Shown: piece after piece, positions 1-6,785 of the stretch
Layout of the letters: every line of letters starts with the position of its first letter
Position numbering within the stretch: position 1 is the stretch's first letter
Assembly: GCA_030747475.1 (NCBI GenBank)
Contig: JASLKO010000140.1
Coordinates: 1 to 10,497 of the forward strand
Reading direction: 5' to 3'
DNA from: Candidatus Thalassarchaeaceae archaeon
Lineage (GTDB): Archaea > Thermoplasmatota > Poseidoniia > Poseidoniales > Thalassarchaeaceae
DNA: 10,497 nt
Made by a program: the position numbers and the translations under genes
Notes under the pieces: model-generated
What the model saw: only the letters and a program-made list of their open reading frames with translations
Told to the model about the DNA's origin: nothing
Databases searched by the model: none

Positions 1-371
1 GGGGGTGAATTTGGCCAGCATGCAAGCAGACTCAAGCCCCCATCCCCAAATGTTCGAGGGCAAACATGAATGTGAACATGAGGCACTTCTTGTCCTGCCG
101 TTGGGCCATCATGGATCCCAACGGAAAAATCAGATGTTCCAAATTCTGCAGAAAGTCGTCTTTGAACCTCAACGACACCATCCATTAGTCCCTGTCGATT
201 CACCAGATCTAAATCAGCAATTCTCTGCGCTTGCTGTTTTGGAACCACCAACGTGTGGCCACTACGGCGTGGATAAATATCCAGGAATGCGTACCAATGT
301 TCGCCTTCTGCAACCTTAGAAGATGGGATTTCGCCGCGGATGATTTTGGTAAACAGGGTTGGCTCGTCCAT
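1..371 (-). CDS. HIT-family nucleotide hydrolase, 3' end cut off by window edge
   Basis: This is the N-terminal 123 residues of a histidine-triad protein; the frame runs off the left edge without a stop. The start (MDEPTLFTKIIRGEIPSSKV) has the usual HIT opening, followed by an AFLDIYP strand near residue 29. The signature GQEVPHVHIHV lies at 93-103, with the triad at His98, His100 and His102; in the HINT branch the middle His is the catalytic nucleophile. HIT proteins of this size hydrolyse nucleoside phosphoramidates or adenylated compounds in the cytoplasm; the substrate cannot be told from sequence. Probably only a short C-terminal tail is missing. The ATG lies 22 bp after the stop of the FG-GAP gene, so the two may be co-transcribed. 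No Shine-Dalgarno site is visible. Confidence 0.9.
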   Translation of the reverse strand, partial: MDEPTLFTKIIRGEIPSSKVAEGEHWYAFLDIYPRRSGHTLVVPKQQAQRIADLDLVNRQGLMDGVVEVQRRLSAEFGTSDFSVGIHDGPTAGQEVPHVHIHVCPRTFGDGGLSLLACWPNSP

Positions 372-393
372 GTTCGCCCGACGCTGTTATGCA

Positions 394-2007
394 TCATGAA
401 TCCGACTCAAAGACACCATCGAAGTTTGTACCCAGATATGCACCCCAACTCAGATGATCTGGAGTTGTTGCATTCAGGTTGATTCGAGTCAAGGTCCACT
501 GATCTACGTCTGAGGAATATCCTGTTGTTGTGGTCGTAATCATTTCCAAATACCCATTTTGATCAAGGTCAACAATCATTGGTGTGCCTATGCTCATCCC
601 ACTCCGATTGTATAACTCATATTGACTCATTTGGCAGGTGTCAAGTATAGTCGCTTGGTTGTAAAAAATGTAGCCTTCGTTGTCTGAGAAGAGTGCCCCT
701 GCACCCCGAATCATGACAACCTCATCTCGCCCATCACCATTGAGATCTGCAGCAAGTGGTGTTGTGAAACTGGTGTGGTGGGTATCTTCACTGAACAATA
801 ATTCGCCAGATTCCCCATCAACAAGTAAAGTGATTGAAGAATGATATTCAGGAAATTTCCCAATGACAAAATGAGCGACAACATCTGGAATAGCGTCATC
901 TGTGAAATATCCAATTGAGGGAGATGCCCATGATTCTGCATCAGTTGGTTGCCCGGCAGCGTATTCTTTGGCATCCAATGACCAAAGAGTCGAGTAATTG
1001 CGGCCATCAATCGCAATCAATCGCCCGTCAAATGTTCCAGCAACAATATCTGAAATACCATCCAAATTCAAATCTGCAATCGATGGTGGAGCCATGATGC
1101 CTTTTGATACGCCAGGGACAGGGGATACAATCCTGATGGCATTGGATATGTCCCCGGACATGATTGAAGAAATAGATGTGGTCCATAAGCCCCCATCCCA
1201 AGTTTCTCCACCTGTTCCAAATATGACTTCTAGTTCCATTTCTGGGTGTGGTTGATACAACAGTGGCGACATGTACGTCTCCCTGTTATCGGGTGTATCT
1301 GCTACGGCAATGACTTCGCCTGTAGCACCTGATATGATTGTCAAATAGCCGTTATCGCGGGGAGCCCCGGGGGCAGCGGTTGGATCGCCGCCATTCGAGG
1401 TTAGCCAATCTTCATACCCATCTCCATCTTGATCTTCAATGAATTGGCCTGTGTAAAATTGATACCAATTCTCTCTAGCATCGTTTAAGGCATCGAATTG
1501 CCAAATTAATGAGCCATCGACACCACTAACCGCGAGCAATTCATGTTGACGCCCGCCCAAAATAACATCAAGAATTGTGTCGTCATTCAAATGAGCAAAT
1601 TGTGCCGAGGCGAACATTTCCTGTGAAGCATTTCGTTCCCACAACAACTCGCCTGTTGAGCCGTCCAAGGCGATGATGCTCCCCTCAGGAGGTTGCTCAA
1701 CACCAGTGCCCACAATGATGTCTAGAATGCCATCTCCAGTTAGATCAGCTGTATGCGGAGATGACATCATTCGATTGGGGCCAGAATTCTCCCAAGATGT
1801 TTCAGCCTCAAGCGGAGAAGTGAATGGATCAGATGTGCATGTGTGTACTTCTGCACAATCACTACCTGGCGGGCAAAGTGGATCAGAGGGCAATGGAATA
1901 TCTGGGACGTGTCGGGATGTAGCCTCATGCTCAGATGCAGGTGCCAGAATGGTCAGTATAATCAGCATCGAAATGAGAAGTGCGATGCCTGTATATTTCG
2001 AGGCCAT
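394..2007 (-). CDS. Exported FG-GAP/PQQ-type beta-propeller protein
   Basis: A 537-residue secreted or surface-anchored protein. Residues 1-27 form a signal peptide or N-terminal anchor, with a hydrophobic run at about 8-22. A short linker carries three cysteines (45, 51, 57). The rest is built of about eight repeats with Ca-binding-like Asp/Asn-rich loops: near 88 (DLTGDGILD), 140, 191 (DQDGDGYED), 254 (degenerate), 312 (DLNLDGISD), 370, 421 (DLNGDGRDE) and 480. Spacing is 51-63 residues. Between them are PQQ-like strands such as IIALDGSTGELLW (111-123) and LIAIDGRNYSTLW (330-342). Eight such units suggest an eight-bladed propeller. Such domains usually bind ligands, glycans or partners outside the cell; no catalytic residues are recognised. 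I chose the ATG at 2007 because it puts the signal peptide at the very N-terminus; the frame also extends to a TTG at 2055. Confidence 0.85.
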   Translation of the reverse strand: MASKYTGIALLISMLIILTILAPASEHEATSRHVPDIPLPSDPLCPPGSDCAEVHTCTSDPFTSPLEAETSWENSGPNRMMSSPHTADLTGDGILDIIVGTGVEQPPEGSIIALDGSTGELLWERNASQEMFASAQFAHLNDDTILDVILGGRQHELLAVSGVDGSLIWQFDALNDARENWYQFYTGQFIEDQDGDGYEDWLTSNGGDPTAAPGAPRDNGYLTIISGATGEVIAVADTPDNRETYMSPLLYQPHPEMELEVIFGTGGETWDGGLWTTSISSIMSGDISNAIRIVSPVPGVSKGIMAPPSIADLNLDGISDIVAGTFDGRLIAIDGRNYSTLWSLDAKEYAAGQPTDAESWASPSIGYFTDDAIPDVVAHFVIGKFPEYHSSITLLVDGESGELLFSEDTHHTSFTTPLAADLNGDGRDEVVMIRGAGALFSDNEGYIFYNQATILDTCQMSQYELYNRSGMSIGTPMIVDLDQNGYLEMITTTTTGYSSDVDQWTLTRINLNATTPDHLSWGAYLGTNFDGVFESDS

Positions 2008-2017
2008 TGTTAATCGG

Positions 2018-2033
2018 AGAGGTTGTAACCTCT
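2018..2033. repeat. 16-bp inverted repeat between flavoprotein and FG-GAP genes
   Basis: AGAGGTTGTAACCTCT has two perfect 7-bp arms around a 2-base centre. It lies 26 bp after the stop of the flavoprotein gene and 10 bp before the ATG of the FG-GAP gene. A dyad this compact suits a dimeric regulator binding the leader of the FG-GAP gene. It could instead form a short hairpin marking the end of the flavoprotein transcript, though no T-run follows on the minus strand. The function is inferred. Confidence 0.45.
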
Positions 2034-2059
2034 TATCGTTGGCTACTGGCCACAATATT

Positions 2060-3652
2060 TCAACTGCGTAATGGAAGAGTTGTTACAGTCCCATCTATTG
2101 ATGAAAGAGAATGATTAGCTTGACTAGGGTCCGCCTCAGGGTGGTCGGAACGAATGTGTGCTCCCCTTGATTCTTCGCGAGCCAAAGCGGCGGATACGGC
2201 GGCGGCGGATACGGCCAGTAGTCCCTTGGTTTGCATCACGGATACAATTTCGGTATTCATCACTGGACTGGAATCGCGAATACTCAAATCAAGGTCTTGA
2301 AGATTCTGAATATCTGCTGCAGCCATTGCCAATCCGGCAGCATCCCGAGTTGGTCCCATGTGCTTCTGCATTGTAATGGACAATTTAGATCGAATCGCTC
2401 CATAACTTACACCATCTGAACCAGCATTGGATAGATGTGCATCGTAATCATGGTGAGCAGACGATAAAACGACTGAGATTCGGGATGATGATGAGTGCTT
2501 GGAGGTGCGTGCGTGTACTGCCGCTGATTGTCCAGCGGTCATGCCGCTCGTAATCGAGCCAAGAAGGTGGTCTCCACTGTTCATTGCTGCACCATATAAC
2601 CCTGAGCAGGCCGCATCACCTGCAGCAAACAATCCTTGAATGGATGAATCCCATGAGCCATTCACAACCGAGCCTGCAGCATTGATTGGGACGCCCCCAA
2701 TCGATGGTCCTGCTCTTGGGGATAGAGGGATGGATTCTTGTGAGATATCAATGCCACATCGGGATTGAAGATTGGTGGCAATGCCCGCAAACCAAGGTTC
2801 GTCTATTGGCGATAAGCCAGAGAGGTCTAGTGATCCACCTCCAGCTGAAATAATCGCTTGAGAGAGCGCATCTGGGCCATCGTCCATCGCCAGTGGTTGC
2901 CCATCATTGCCATTCACTACCCCACCTGACCCCAAGAGGTCGAGTGGGAGTTGCAAATTGGTGTCAGACACTGAAAGTGGGTGCATCGATGTGAATTCTA
3001 AATTCGCCAATGGAATCCCTGAACGAAGGGCAAGATTGGCGGCCCCACCCATTGCTGAACCGTCGCCGTTCCAGGCGGATTGGAACCCAGAACCGGCGAG
3101 AACGATTGATTTCGATTGGATTCCAATAATCTCTCCAGTTTGAATATCTAACGCGATAAGTCCGTTTGCATTTCCATTGTGAATGACAATGTCAATGATT
3201 TCAATATCTCCACGGATTGGAATGTTTCGCTTCATGCATTGCTCTTGGAGAATCGTACGTGTTTCGCGGAGGGTTGAGTCGCCAGTACTAGCGGTTCGTG
3301 CATTGGATTGTCCCGGCAATTTTGCTAGGTGTGGGGCTCCATTACGGTCACGGCGGAGATTAAGTCCCCATTTCTCTAACTCAGCCAAATGTTCGATTGC
3401 TGAACTTGCGACTGATGTAACGACATCAGACTCACACAAGTCAGCTCCAATTCGATGAATGTCTGCAACGTGCTCGGATGTGGTGGCCTCACCCAATGAG
3501 GCTGATAGTCCACCAACAACCGTGTCGTCTGCAAAAGAAGAAGCGGTTGAACTGCTGAGTACGGTGACGGTTGCGCCTTCATCTGAAGATGCAATGGCCG
3601 CACGTAATGCTGCAACGCCACTCCCAACGACAACTACGTCCCATGCCTGCAT
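2060..3652 (-). CDS. SdhA/FrdA/NadB-family flavoprotein with eroded active site
   Basis: A 530-residue FAD protein of the succinate dehydrogenase/fumarate reductase/aspartate oxidase A family. The N-terminal Rossmann motif DVVVVGSGVAALRAA (5-19), the second FAD segment GLFAAGDAACSGLYGA (340-355) and the C-terminal ESRGAHIRSDHPEAD (494-508) are clear. The catalytic features are not. The FAD-attachment or QGG region reads DDTVVGGLSASLG (42-54) with no His. RGEGG has become LGSGG (240-244), and the HYxMGG histidine is lost (GPSIGGV, 315-321). The GANRLGGNSLL arginine is lost (GAAMNSGDHLL, 354-364). Only MHP (223-225) recalls the substrate-side His. It probably binds FAD but is unlikely to oxidise succinate or aspartate by the standard mechanism. 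No iron-sulfur or membrane-anchor subunit is nearby. The ATG at 3652 is preferred over 3667 because a GGTGA site precedes it and the Rossmann strand starts at once. Confidence 0.8.
   Translation of the reverse strand: MQAWDVVVVGSGVAALRAAIASSDEGATVTVLSSSTASSFADDTVVGGLSASLGEATTSEHVADIHRIGADLCESDVVTSVASSAIEHLAELEKWGLNLRRDRNGAPHLAKLPGQSNARTASTGDSTLRETRTILQEQCMKRNIPIRGDIEIIDIVIHNGNANGLIALDIQTGEIIGIQSKSIVLAGSGFQSAWNGDGSAMGGAANLALRSGIPLANLEFTSMHPLSVSDTNLQLPLDLLGSGGVVNGNDGQPLAMDDGPDALSQAIISAGGGSLDLSGLSPIDEPWFAGIATNLQSRCGIDISQESIPLSPRAGPSIGGVPINAAGSVVNGSWDSSIQGLFAAGDAACSGLYGAAMNSGDHLLGSITSGMTAGQSAAVHARTSKHSSSSRISVVLSSAHHDYDAHLSNAGSDGVSYGAIRSKLSITMQKHMGPTRDAAGLAMAAADIQNLQDLDLSIRDSSPVMNTEIVSVMQTKGLLAVSAAAVSAALAREESRGAHIRSDHPEADPSQANHSLSSIDGTVTTLPLRS
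2189..2215. repeat. Short 15-bp tandem duplication inside the flavoprotein gene
   Basis: GGCGGATACGGC occurs twice, 15 bp apart (2189-2200 and 2204-2215), within the C-terminal coding part of the flavoprotein gene. It encodes two A-V-S-A-A units (residues 480-489). The frame is kept, and it looks like a small slippage duplication in an alanine-rich helix. Confidence 0.6.
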
Positions 3653-3656
3653 GATG

Positions 3657-3661
3657 TCACC
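3657..3661 (-). promoter_or_regulatory. Shine-Dalgarno site GGTGA for the flavoprotein gene
   Basis: GGTGA on the minus strand ends 4 bases before the ATG at 3652 and complements the archaeal 16S 3' end (…ATCACCTCC). It is one of few clear ribosome binding sites in the window, and it favours the ATG at 3652 over the in-frame ATG at 3667, which lies upstream of it. Confidence 0.5.
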
Positions 3662-3687
3662 GAACATTCCGGTCGAATTGAAGGGGC

Positions 3688-3695
3688 ATCATAAA
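3688..3695 (-). promoter_or_regulatory. Possible TATA box for the flavoprotein gene
   Basis: TTTATGAT on the minus strand is centred about 40 bp before the flavoprotein ATG in a short, otherwise GC-rich gap of about 75 bp. This would place transcription start roughly 10-15 bases upstream of the ATG, leaving room for the GGTGA site. No BRE element is clear, so the call is tentative. Confidence 0.3.
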
Positions 3696-3722
3696 CGCAC
3701 CCCCTCAGAGGCATCAGTGGCT

Positions 3723-3739
3723 TCGCACCTACGGTGCGA
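3723..3739 (-). terminator. Hairpin across the stop codon of the membrane protein gene
   Basis: TCGCACC-TAC-GGTGCGA is a perfect 7-bp stem with a 3-base loop; the TAG stop of the membrane protein gene (3731-3729) overlaps its base. It could act as a transcript end or 3' stabilising hairpin. No T-run follows on the minus strand, so classic termination is uncertain. Confidence 0.4.
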
Positions 3740-5234
3740 TAAATTTGGTAGCATCCATATGCGAAAGTGCTTGGTTTTGCCAACGGCGGGCCACCGTTCT
3801 TGCGACCCCCATCCTTCTTCGTAATGAGTCGCCTCCACTTGATCTTGGTTGCACCTCTGTCCACAGTGTATCTGAACTAATTGTATGTCCATCAACATGA
3901 CGAATTGTGATTCGGACGGGTTGCCGCCCCTCGATTTCATCGACCCATGCAACACTGAGCCAAAGCACGTGTGCGGCACCCATCAAATTGCTCAACCATG
4001 TCACAACATCTTCTTCATCATTCGAAAAGATGGGCAGTGGATGATTTGGTGGAGTGACTGGTTTTGGTGTCAGTCTGAAAATTTGACGCGAAGGTTGGCC
4101 GTCAGGAACGTGGACCTCTAATTCAATCGGTGTTTCATGCGAACCGAGATTGTTGACCATGACAAATAAATCACCACGGGAATCGCCGCAGCGCAGGGGT
4201 AGGCTGGCATCCAGTCTCCAGGAATGGCCGGCTATCGATTCATTATGATCCATCAATCCAAATTGTAATCTATTCACCTGACGGAATAAATCACTTTGCC
4301 ACGCCCTAGTATGGCCCATCAAACGAGAAAGTGTGGGGAGGTCTAGGTGTGGATTATGTGTGATTTTCGAATCTACATTTGTCGGACCAATAAGTTTGCC
4401 AAATTCATCGATGAGTTGATTTTGAGTAAGCATTTTTTGACCCCTCAAATGAACTAGATTCAATATGTGTTCAATCGCTTGATTGGGGGTTTTTTGTGTA
4501 GAAACGAATGGGGTCACACTTTGTTCCCATTGGTTGAATCGCTGGATACTTTCAGGGTCCAAATGGGCCATAAGAATCTCTGTCAAAGGGTTTTGTAGGG
4601 TACTCTTGTGTTGGCTAGGTGCGTGGTGTACCAAGAATGGGAGGTCATCGAAGTGAGTGGAGGTTCGACTCTCGACCAATACTGAATGGGCGAGGGCGAT
4701 GCTGCCTGCAAGAATGCTACTCACTAACAATAAACCACGCGATTCATCGCCGGTTGGGTATCGGTCTGCAAGCCACAATAAAAGGGAATAAGTCAACAAA
4801 AAACTGAGGCGTAAATATTCATGCAAACGAGCTTCGGTCAGTGTATTTAGAATTCGTTCAATGCTACTGTCGCGTTCATCTCTTGTACGCCCCCTGGCAC
4901 CCAACCTATGCAAACCGACCTTGAGGGCGTAATTGCTAGTCGCCAATGATGGGCCAATGAAAAATAAAGTAATGAATCCCACGGAAATTGCAGCAATGGA
5001 TGGGTTGACTTGTTCTGGGATGGCCATGACAGCCACAGAAATCAAAATAATTGATGGTGGTAGGATATTCCGAACTGTTTTCCAAATCCATCTGTCGGCT
5101 AAACGCCCCCATCGACGTCTTGATTTTTCCATGCGATCGATTCGAATATTGATCAAATCATCGAGGGCGTCATCGGTTTCAAAATTCTCACCGTAAGGTC
5201 GAGGAAGGTTGACTCCACCATCGTCTCTTTGCAT
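3729..5234 (-). CDS. Unrecognised membrane protein with four helices and a large soluble C-terminal region
   Basis: I do not recognise the family. As started here, it has 501 residues. The N-terminus is acidic (8-33), then a basic stretch (35-56) precedes hydrophobic helices at about 57-73 and 79-97. A charged loop with RxRDERDSS-type residues (114-124) leads to two more helices near 141-156 and 167-188. Residues 200-501 are soluble: a helical part to about 330, then beta-rich segments at 355-389 and 423-446 around a proline-rich stretch, ending in a basic tail (RRRMGVARTVARR, 472-484). By the positive-inside rule both termini are likely cytoplasmic. The frame extends to 5408, but that extension is the reverse complement of tRNA-Arg and is not real. 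The ATG at 5234 is a reasoned choice; the in-frame ATG at 5267 is the main alternative. Confidence 0.7.
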   Translation of the reverse strand: MQRDDGGVNLPRPYGENFETDDALDDLINIRIDRMEKSRRRWGRLADRWIWKTVRNILPPSIILISVAVMAIPEQVNPSIAAISVGFITLFFIGPSLATSNYALKVGLHRLGARGRTRDERDSSIERILNTLTEARLHEYLRLSFLLTYSLLLWLADRYPTGDESRGLLLVSSILAGSIALAHSVLVESRTSTHFDDLPFLVHHAPSQHKSTLQNPLTEILMAHLDPESIQRFNQWEQSVTPFVSTQKTPNQAIEHILNLVHLRGQKMLTQNQLIDEFGKLIGPTNVDSKITHNPHLDLPTLSRLMGHTRAWQSDLFRQVNRLQFGLMDHNESIAGHSWRLDASLPLRCGDSRGDLFVMVNNLGSHETPIELEVHVPDGQPSRQIFRLTPKPVTPPNHPLPIFSNDEEDVVTWLSNLMGAAHVLWLSVAWVDEIEGRQPVRITIRHVDGHTISSDTLWTEVQPRSSGGDSLRRRMGVARTVARRWQNQALSHMDATKFIAP

Positions 5235-5299
5235 CTGAACAGGTGAGGTGACAAAGCAATAGGTCATCAGCGTGACGCTTTGCGCCGCCGGAACCTCCT

Positions 5300-5309
5300 T
5301 GAATATGGA
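5300..5309. promoter_or_regulatory. Weak TATA-like element between tRNA-Arg and the membrane protein gene
   Basis: The segment TGAATATGGA is the only AT-rich patch in the gap. It lies about 16-25 bases before the mature tRNA-Arg 5' end on the plus strand. On the minus strand it lies about 37 bases before the alternative ATG at 5267, or 70 before 5234. It may serve one or both directions; the match to a TATA box is poor. Confidence 0.25.
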
Positions 5310-5324
5310 ATCGGAGCAATCGTT

Positions 5325-5398
5325 GGGCGCGTCGCATAGCTGGATATTGCACCGGCCTCCTAAGCCGGGTTTCGTGGGTTCGAATCCTGCCGCGCCCG
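5325..5398 (+). tRNA. tRNA-Arg(CCT)
   Basis: A full cloverleaf can be drawn. The acceptor stem GGGCGCG (5325-5331) pairs perfectly with CGCGCCC (5391-5397), and the discriminator is G5398. The D-arm lies at 5334-5350. The anticodon stem CCGGC/GCCGG (5352-5356, 5364-5368) encloses the loop CTCCTAA with anticodon CCT at 5359-5361, reading AGG. The variable loop is 5 bases, and the T-arm has loop TTCGAAT (5379-5385). No CCA is encoded and there is no intron. It is transcribed against the surrounding genes and ends 6 bp before the stop of the RFC-like gene. Confidence 0.95.
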
Positions 5399-5404
5399 CT
5401 TCAA

Positions 5405-6541
5405 TCATCCAATGGCCAATCCATGACGGTGGCCGGCCTCTGAAACTTGGTGCAAGAAATTCTCAATTTGGATTCGTGGATGAATTGTGCGCCTTAGCCC
5501 CACGTCGCATTCTGCAAGTGATGTTAGAATCTCATTACGCAATAATGTGGGCAACATCAAACGGGTGCCGATCAATTCCATGTGGATTTGGTGGATTACG
5601 TCTTCAGCATCCAAAGCATGTGCGCCCATCATTTCGTCTAATTGGCCCATTGCGCCTTCAAGATTCTTTACGTTCCGAGAACCTTGTTTTTCCCATCTCC
5701 ATTCTATTACGCGCCCTCTCAGAGCCAATTCCAACATCCGACGTGCATGTTGCAATGTGCTGGCTGCGACCAGATCATAGAGCCTGTTTCGTTCATTTGT
5801 CATCTTCCGATGGGCAAGAAGTTCGGTTGTGAATAATGCCTTTCGCAAGTTGCCTGCTGCTACGTGAGCAATATCTGCCGCCATTCCATCTGCAAGAGTG
5901 ATCTTTTCTAGGGAGGTTACTTTGTTTACAGTTGCGATGATTTTTTCTGTGGGCACCACAGGGATTCTGATGTGCTGCATTCTGCTTCGAAGAGCATCGA
6001 TAATACGGCTCGGTGCTCTTGCTGTGAATATGAATCGAGTTGTGTGAGATTCGGATTCCATCATCCTGCGAAGGTATGGTTGTCTACGATCACCCAGGTG
6101 ATCTGCATCTTCAATGACAATCAGTCGGCTCACAGGTGCTCGGCCAAATTGGATCTCTGTTTCTTTCCCACACGGTGCCTCTCCCACTTCACCACTCCAC
6201 ATATTTCTGTCAAATGCATCCAAACTGGTTCGACTTGCGAGTGTGTCGCTTGATGTGGCCCCCCCTGGGCGTAGAAATTCTTCGAATTTCTTCATCGCGC
6301 CCGCTTGTCTAGACAAATCCCTGGCTTGAAGAACGTGGCAGGTGGATTTCCAGCCGGGGCCCAATACTTGTCTGGCGACCAAACGCCACGCTGCTGTTTT
6401 CCCCACACCAGCTGGTCCCGTGATGAGAAGATGTGGTGGGTCGCCTGCTAAACTAGCCCGGGTGAGTTGGTCACGAATTTTCTGTGGGGCGGCGAGTGTG
6501 TCGAACCGCTTGGGGGCGTGAGTAGAGAGCCACGAGGCCAT
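5405..6541 (-). CDS. Clamp-loader (RFC small subunit)-like AAA+ ATPase, divergent
   Basis: A 378-residue AAA+ protein resembling the archaeal replication factor C small subunit, which loads the PCNA sliding clamp onto primed DNA. Visible are an RFC-like start with KRFDTLAAPQKIRDQL (11-26), Walker A GPAGVGKT (42-49), Walker B LIVIEDAD (140-147), SRM at the arginine-finger position (186-188; SRC in typical RFC) and a sensor-2 GNLRKAL helix (230-236). It departs from RfcS in three ways. The segment before Walker B is about 40 residues longer (around 75-136). Sensor 1 reads FTARAPSRI (172-180), without the usual Asn. The C-terminal collar (250-378) is divergent. It may be a second clamp-loader subunit or a specialised paralogue. 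The ATG at 6541 begins right at the RFC homology; an upstream ATG at 6592 would overlap rpoP by 11 bp. Confidence 0.75.
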   Translation of the reverse strand: MASWLSTHAPKRFDTLAAPQKIRDQLTRASLAGDPPHLLITGPAGVGKTAAWRLVARQVLGPGWKSTCHVLQARDLSRQAGAMKKFEEFLRPGGATSSDTLASRTSLDAFDRNMWSGEVGEAPCGKETEIQFGRAPVSRLIVIEDADHLGDRRQPYLRRMMESESHTTRFIFTARAPSRIIDALRSRMQHIRIPVVPTEKIIATVNKVTSLEKITLADGMAADIAHVAAGNLRKALFTTELLAHRKMTNERNRLYDLVAASTLQHARRMLELALRGRVIEWRWEKQGSRNVKNLEGAMGQLDEMMGAHALDAEDVIHQIHMELIGTRLMLPTLLRNEILTSLAECDVGLRRTIHPRIQIENFLHQVSEAGHRHGLAIG

Positions 6542-6581
6542 CGTGTAAAGCGGAACTCTCGCAGTCTTTGAACAAGACGCT

Positions 6582-6728
6582 TCAAATCGCATCTAGGGTT
6601 TTGTGCCCCTGGCGACGTGGTTTCACGAAAATACGGAAGCCGCATCCTTTGCATGCGATTCCTGTCCTAGTGGATTCGAAATCGTCGGTATGTCCGCAGC
6701 GCAGACACTTGTAAGATACCTTAGCCAT
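6582..6728 (-). CDS. rpoP: DNA-directed RNA polymerase subunit P (RpoP/Rpb12-like zinc ribbon)
   Basis: A 48-residue zinc-ribbon protein, easily missed because of its size. MAKVSYKCLRCG opens the protein. Four cysteines (8, 11, 26, 29) are arranged CxxC-x14-CxxC, followed by GFRIFVKPR (30-38), a close match to the GYRILYKPR seen in archaeal RpoP. Subunit P is a small structural part of archaeal RNA polymerase, the counterpart of eukaryotic Rpb12, and binds one zinc near the Rpb3/Rpb10-like assembly platform. The length fits the family. It lies 57 bp after guaAA and 40 bp before the RFC-like gene on the same strand, so co-transcription is likely. The usual partner, ribosomal protein L37Ae, is not next to it here. 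Confidence 0.9.
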   Translation of the reverse strand: MAKVSYKCLRCGHTDDFESTRTGIACKGCGFRIFVKPRRQGHKTLDAI

Positions 6729-6785
6729 CGAAGCGGCCGACTTAGCGCTCCCATTTGAAGCCGTCGCCTAGACAAATTTGCAATT

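Noticed and set aside
3459..3824. 121-codon plus-strand frame spanning the flavoprotein start.
   Set aside because: It runs antisense over the Rossmann motif coding region and shows no recognisable domain or start signal.
6729..6785. Short frame on the minus strand ending in LGDGFKWER before rpoP, possibly a tiny gene.
   Set aside because: Only about 16 codons follow the nearest possible start, it overlaps the end of guaAA, and it matches nothing I recognise.
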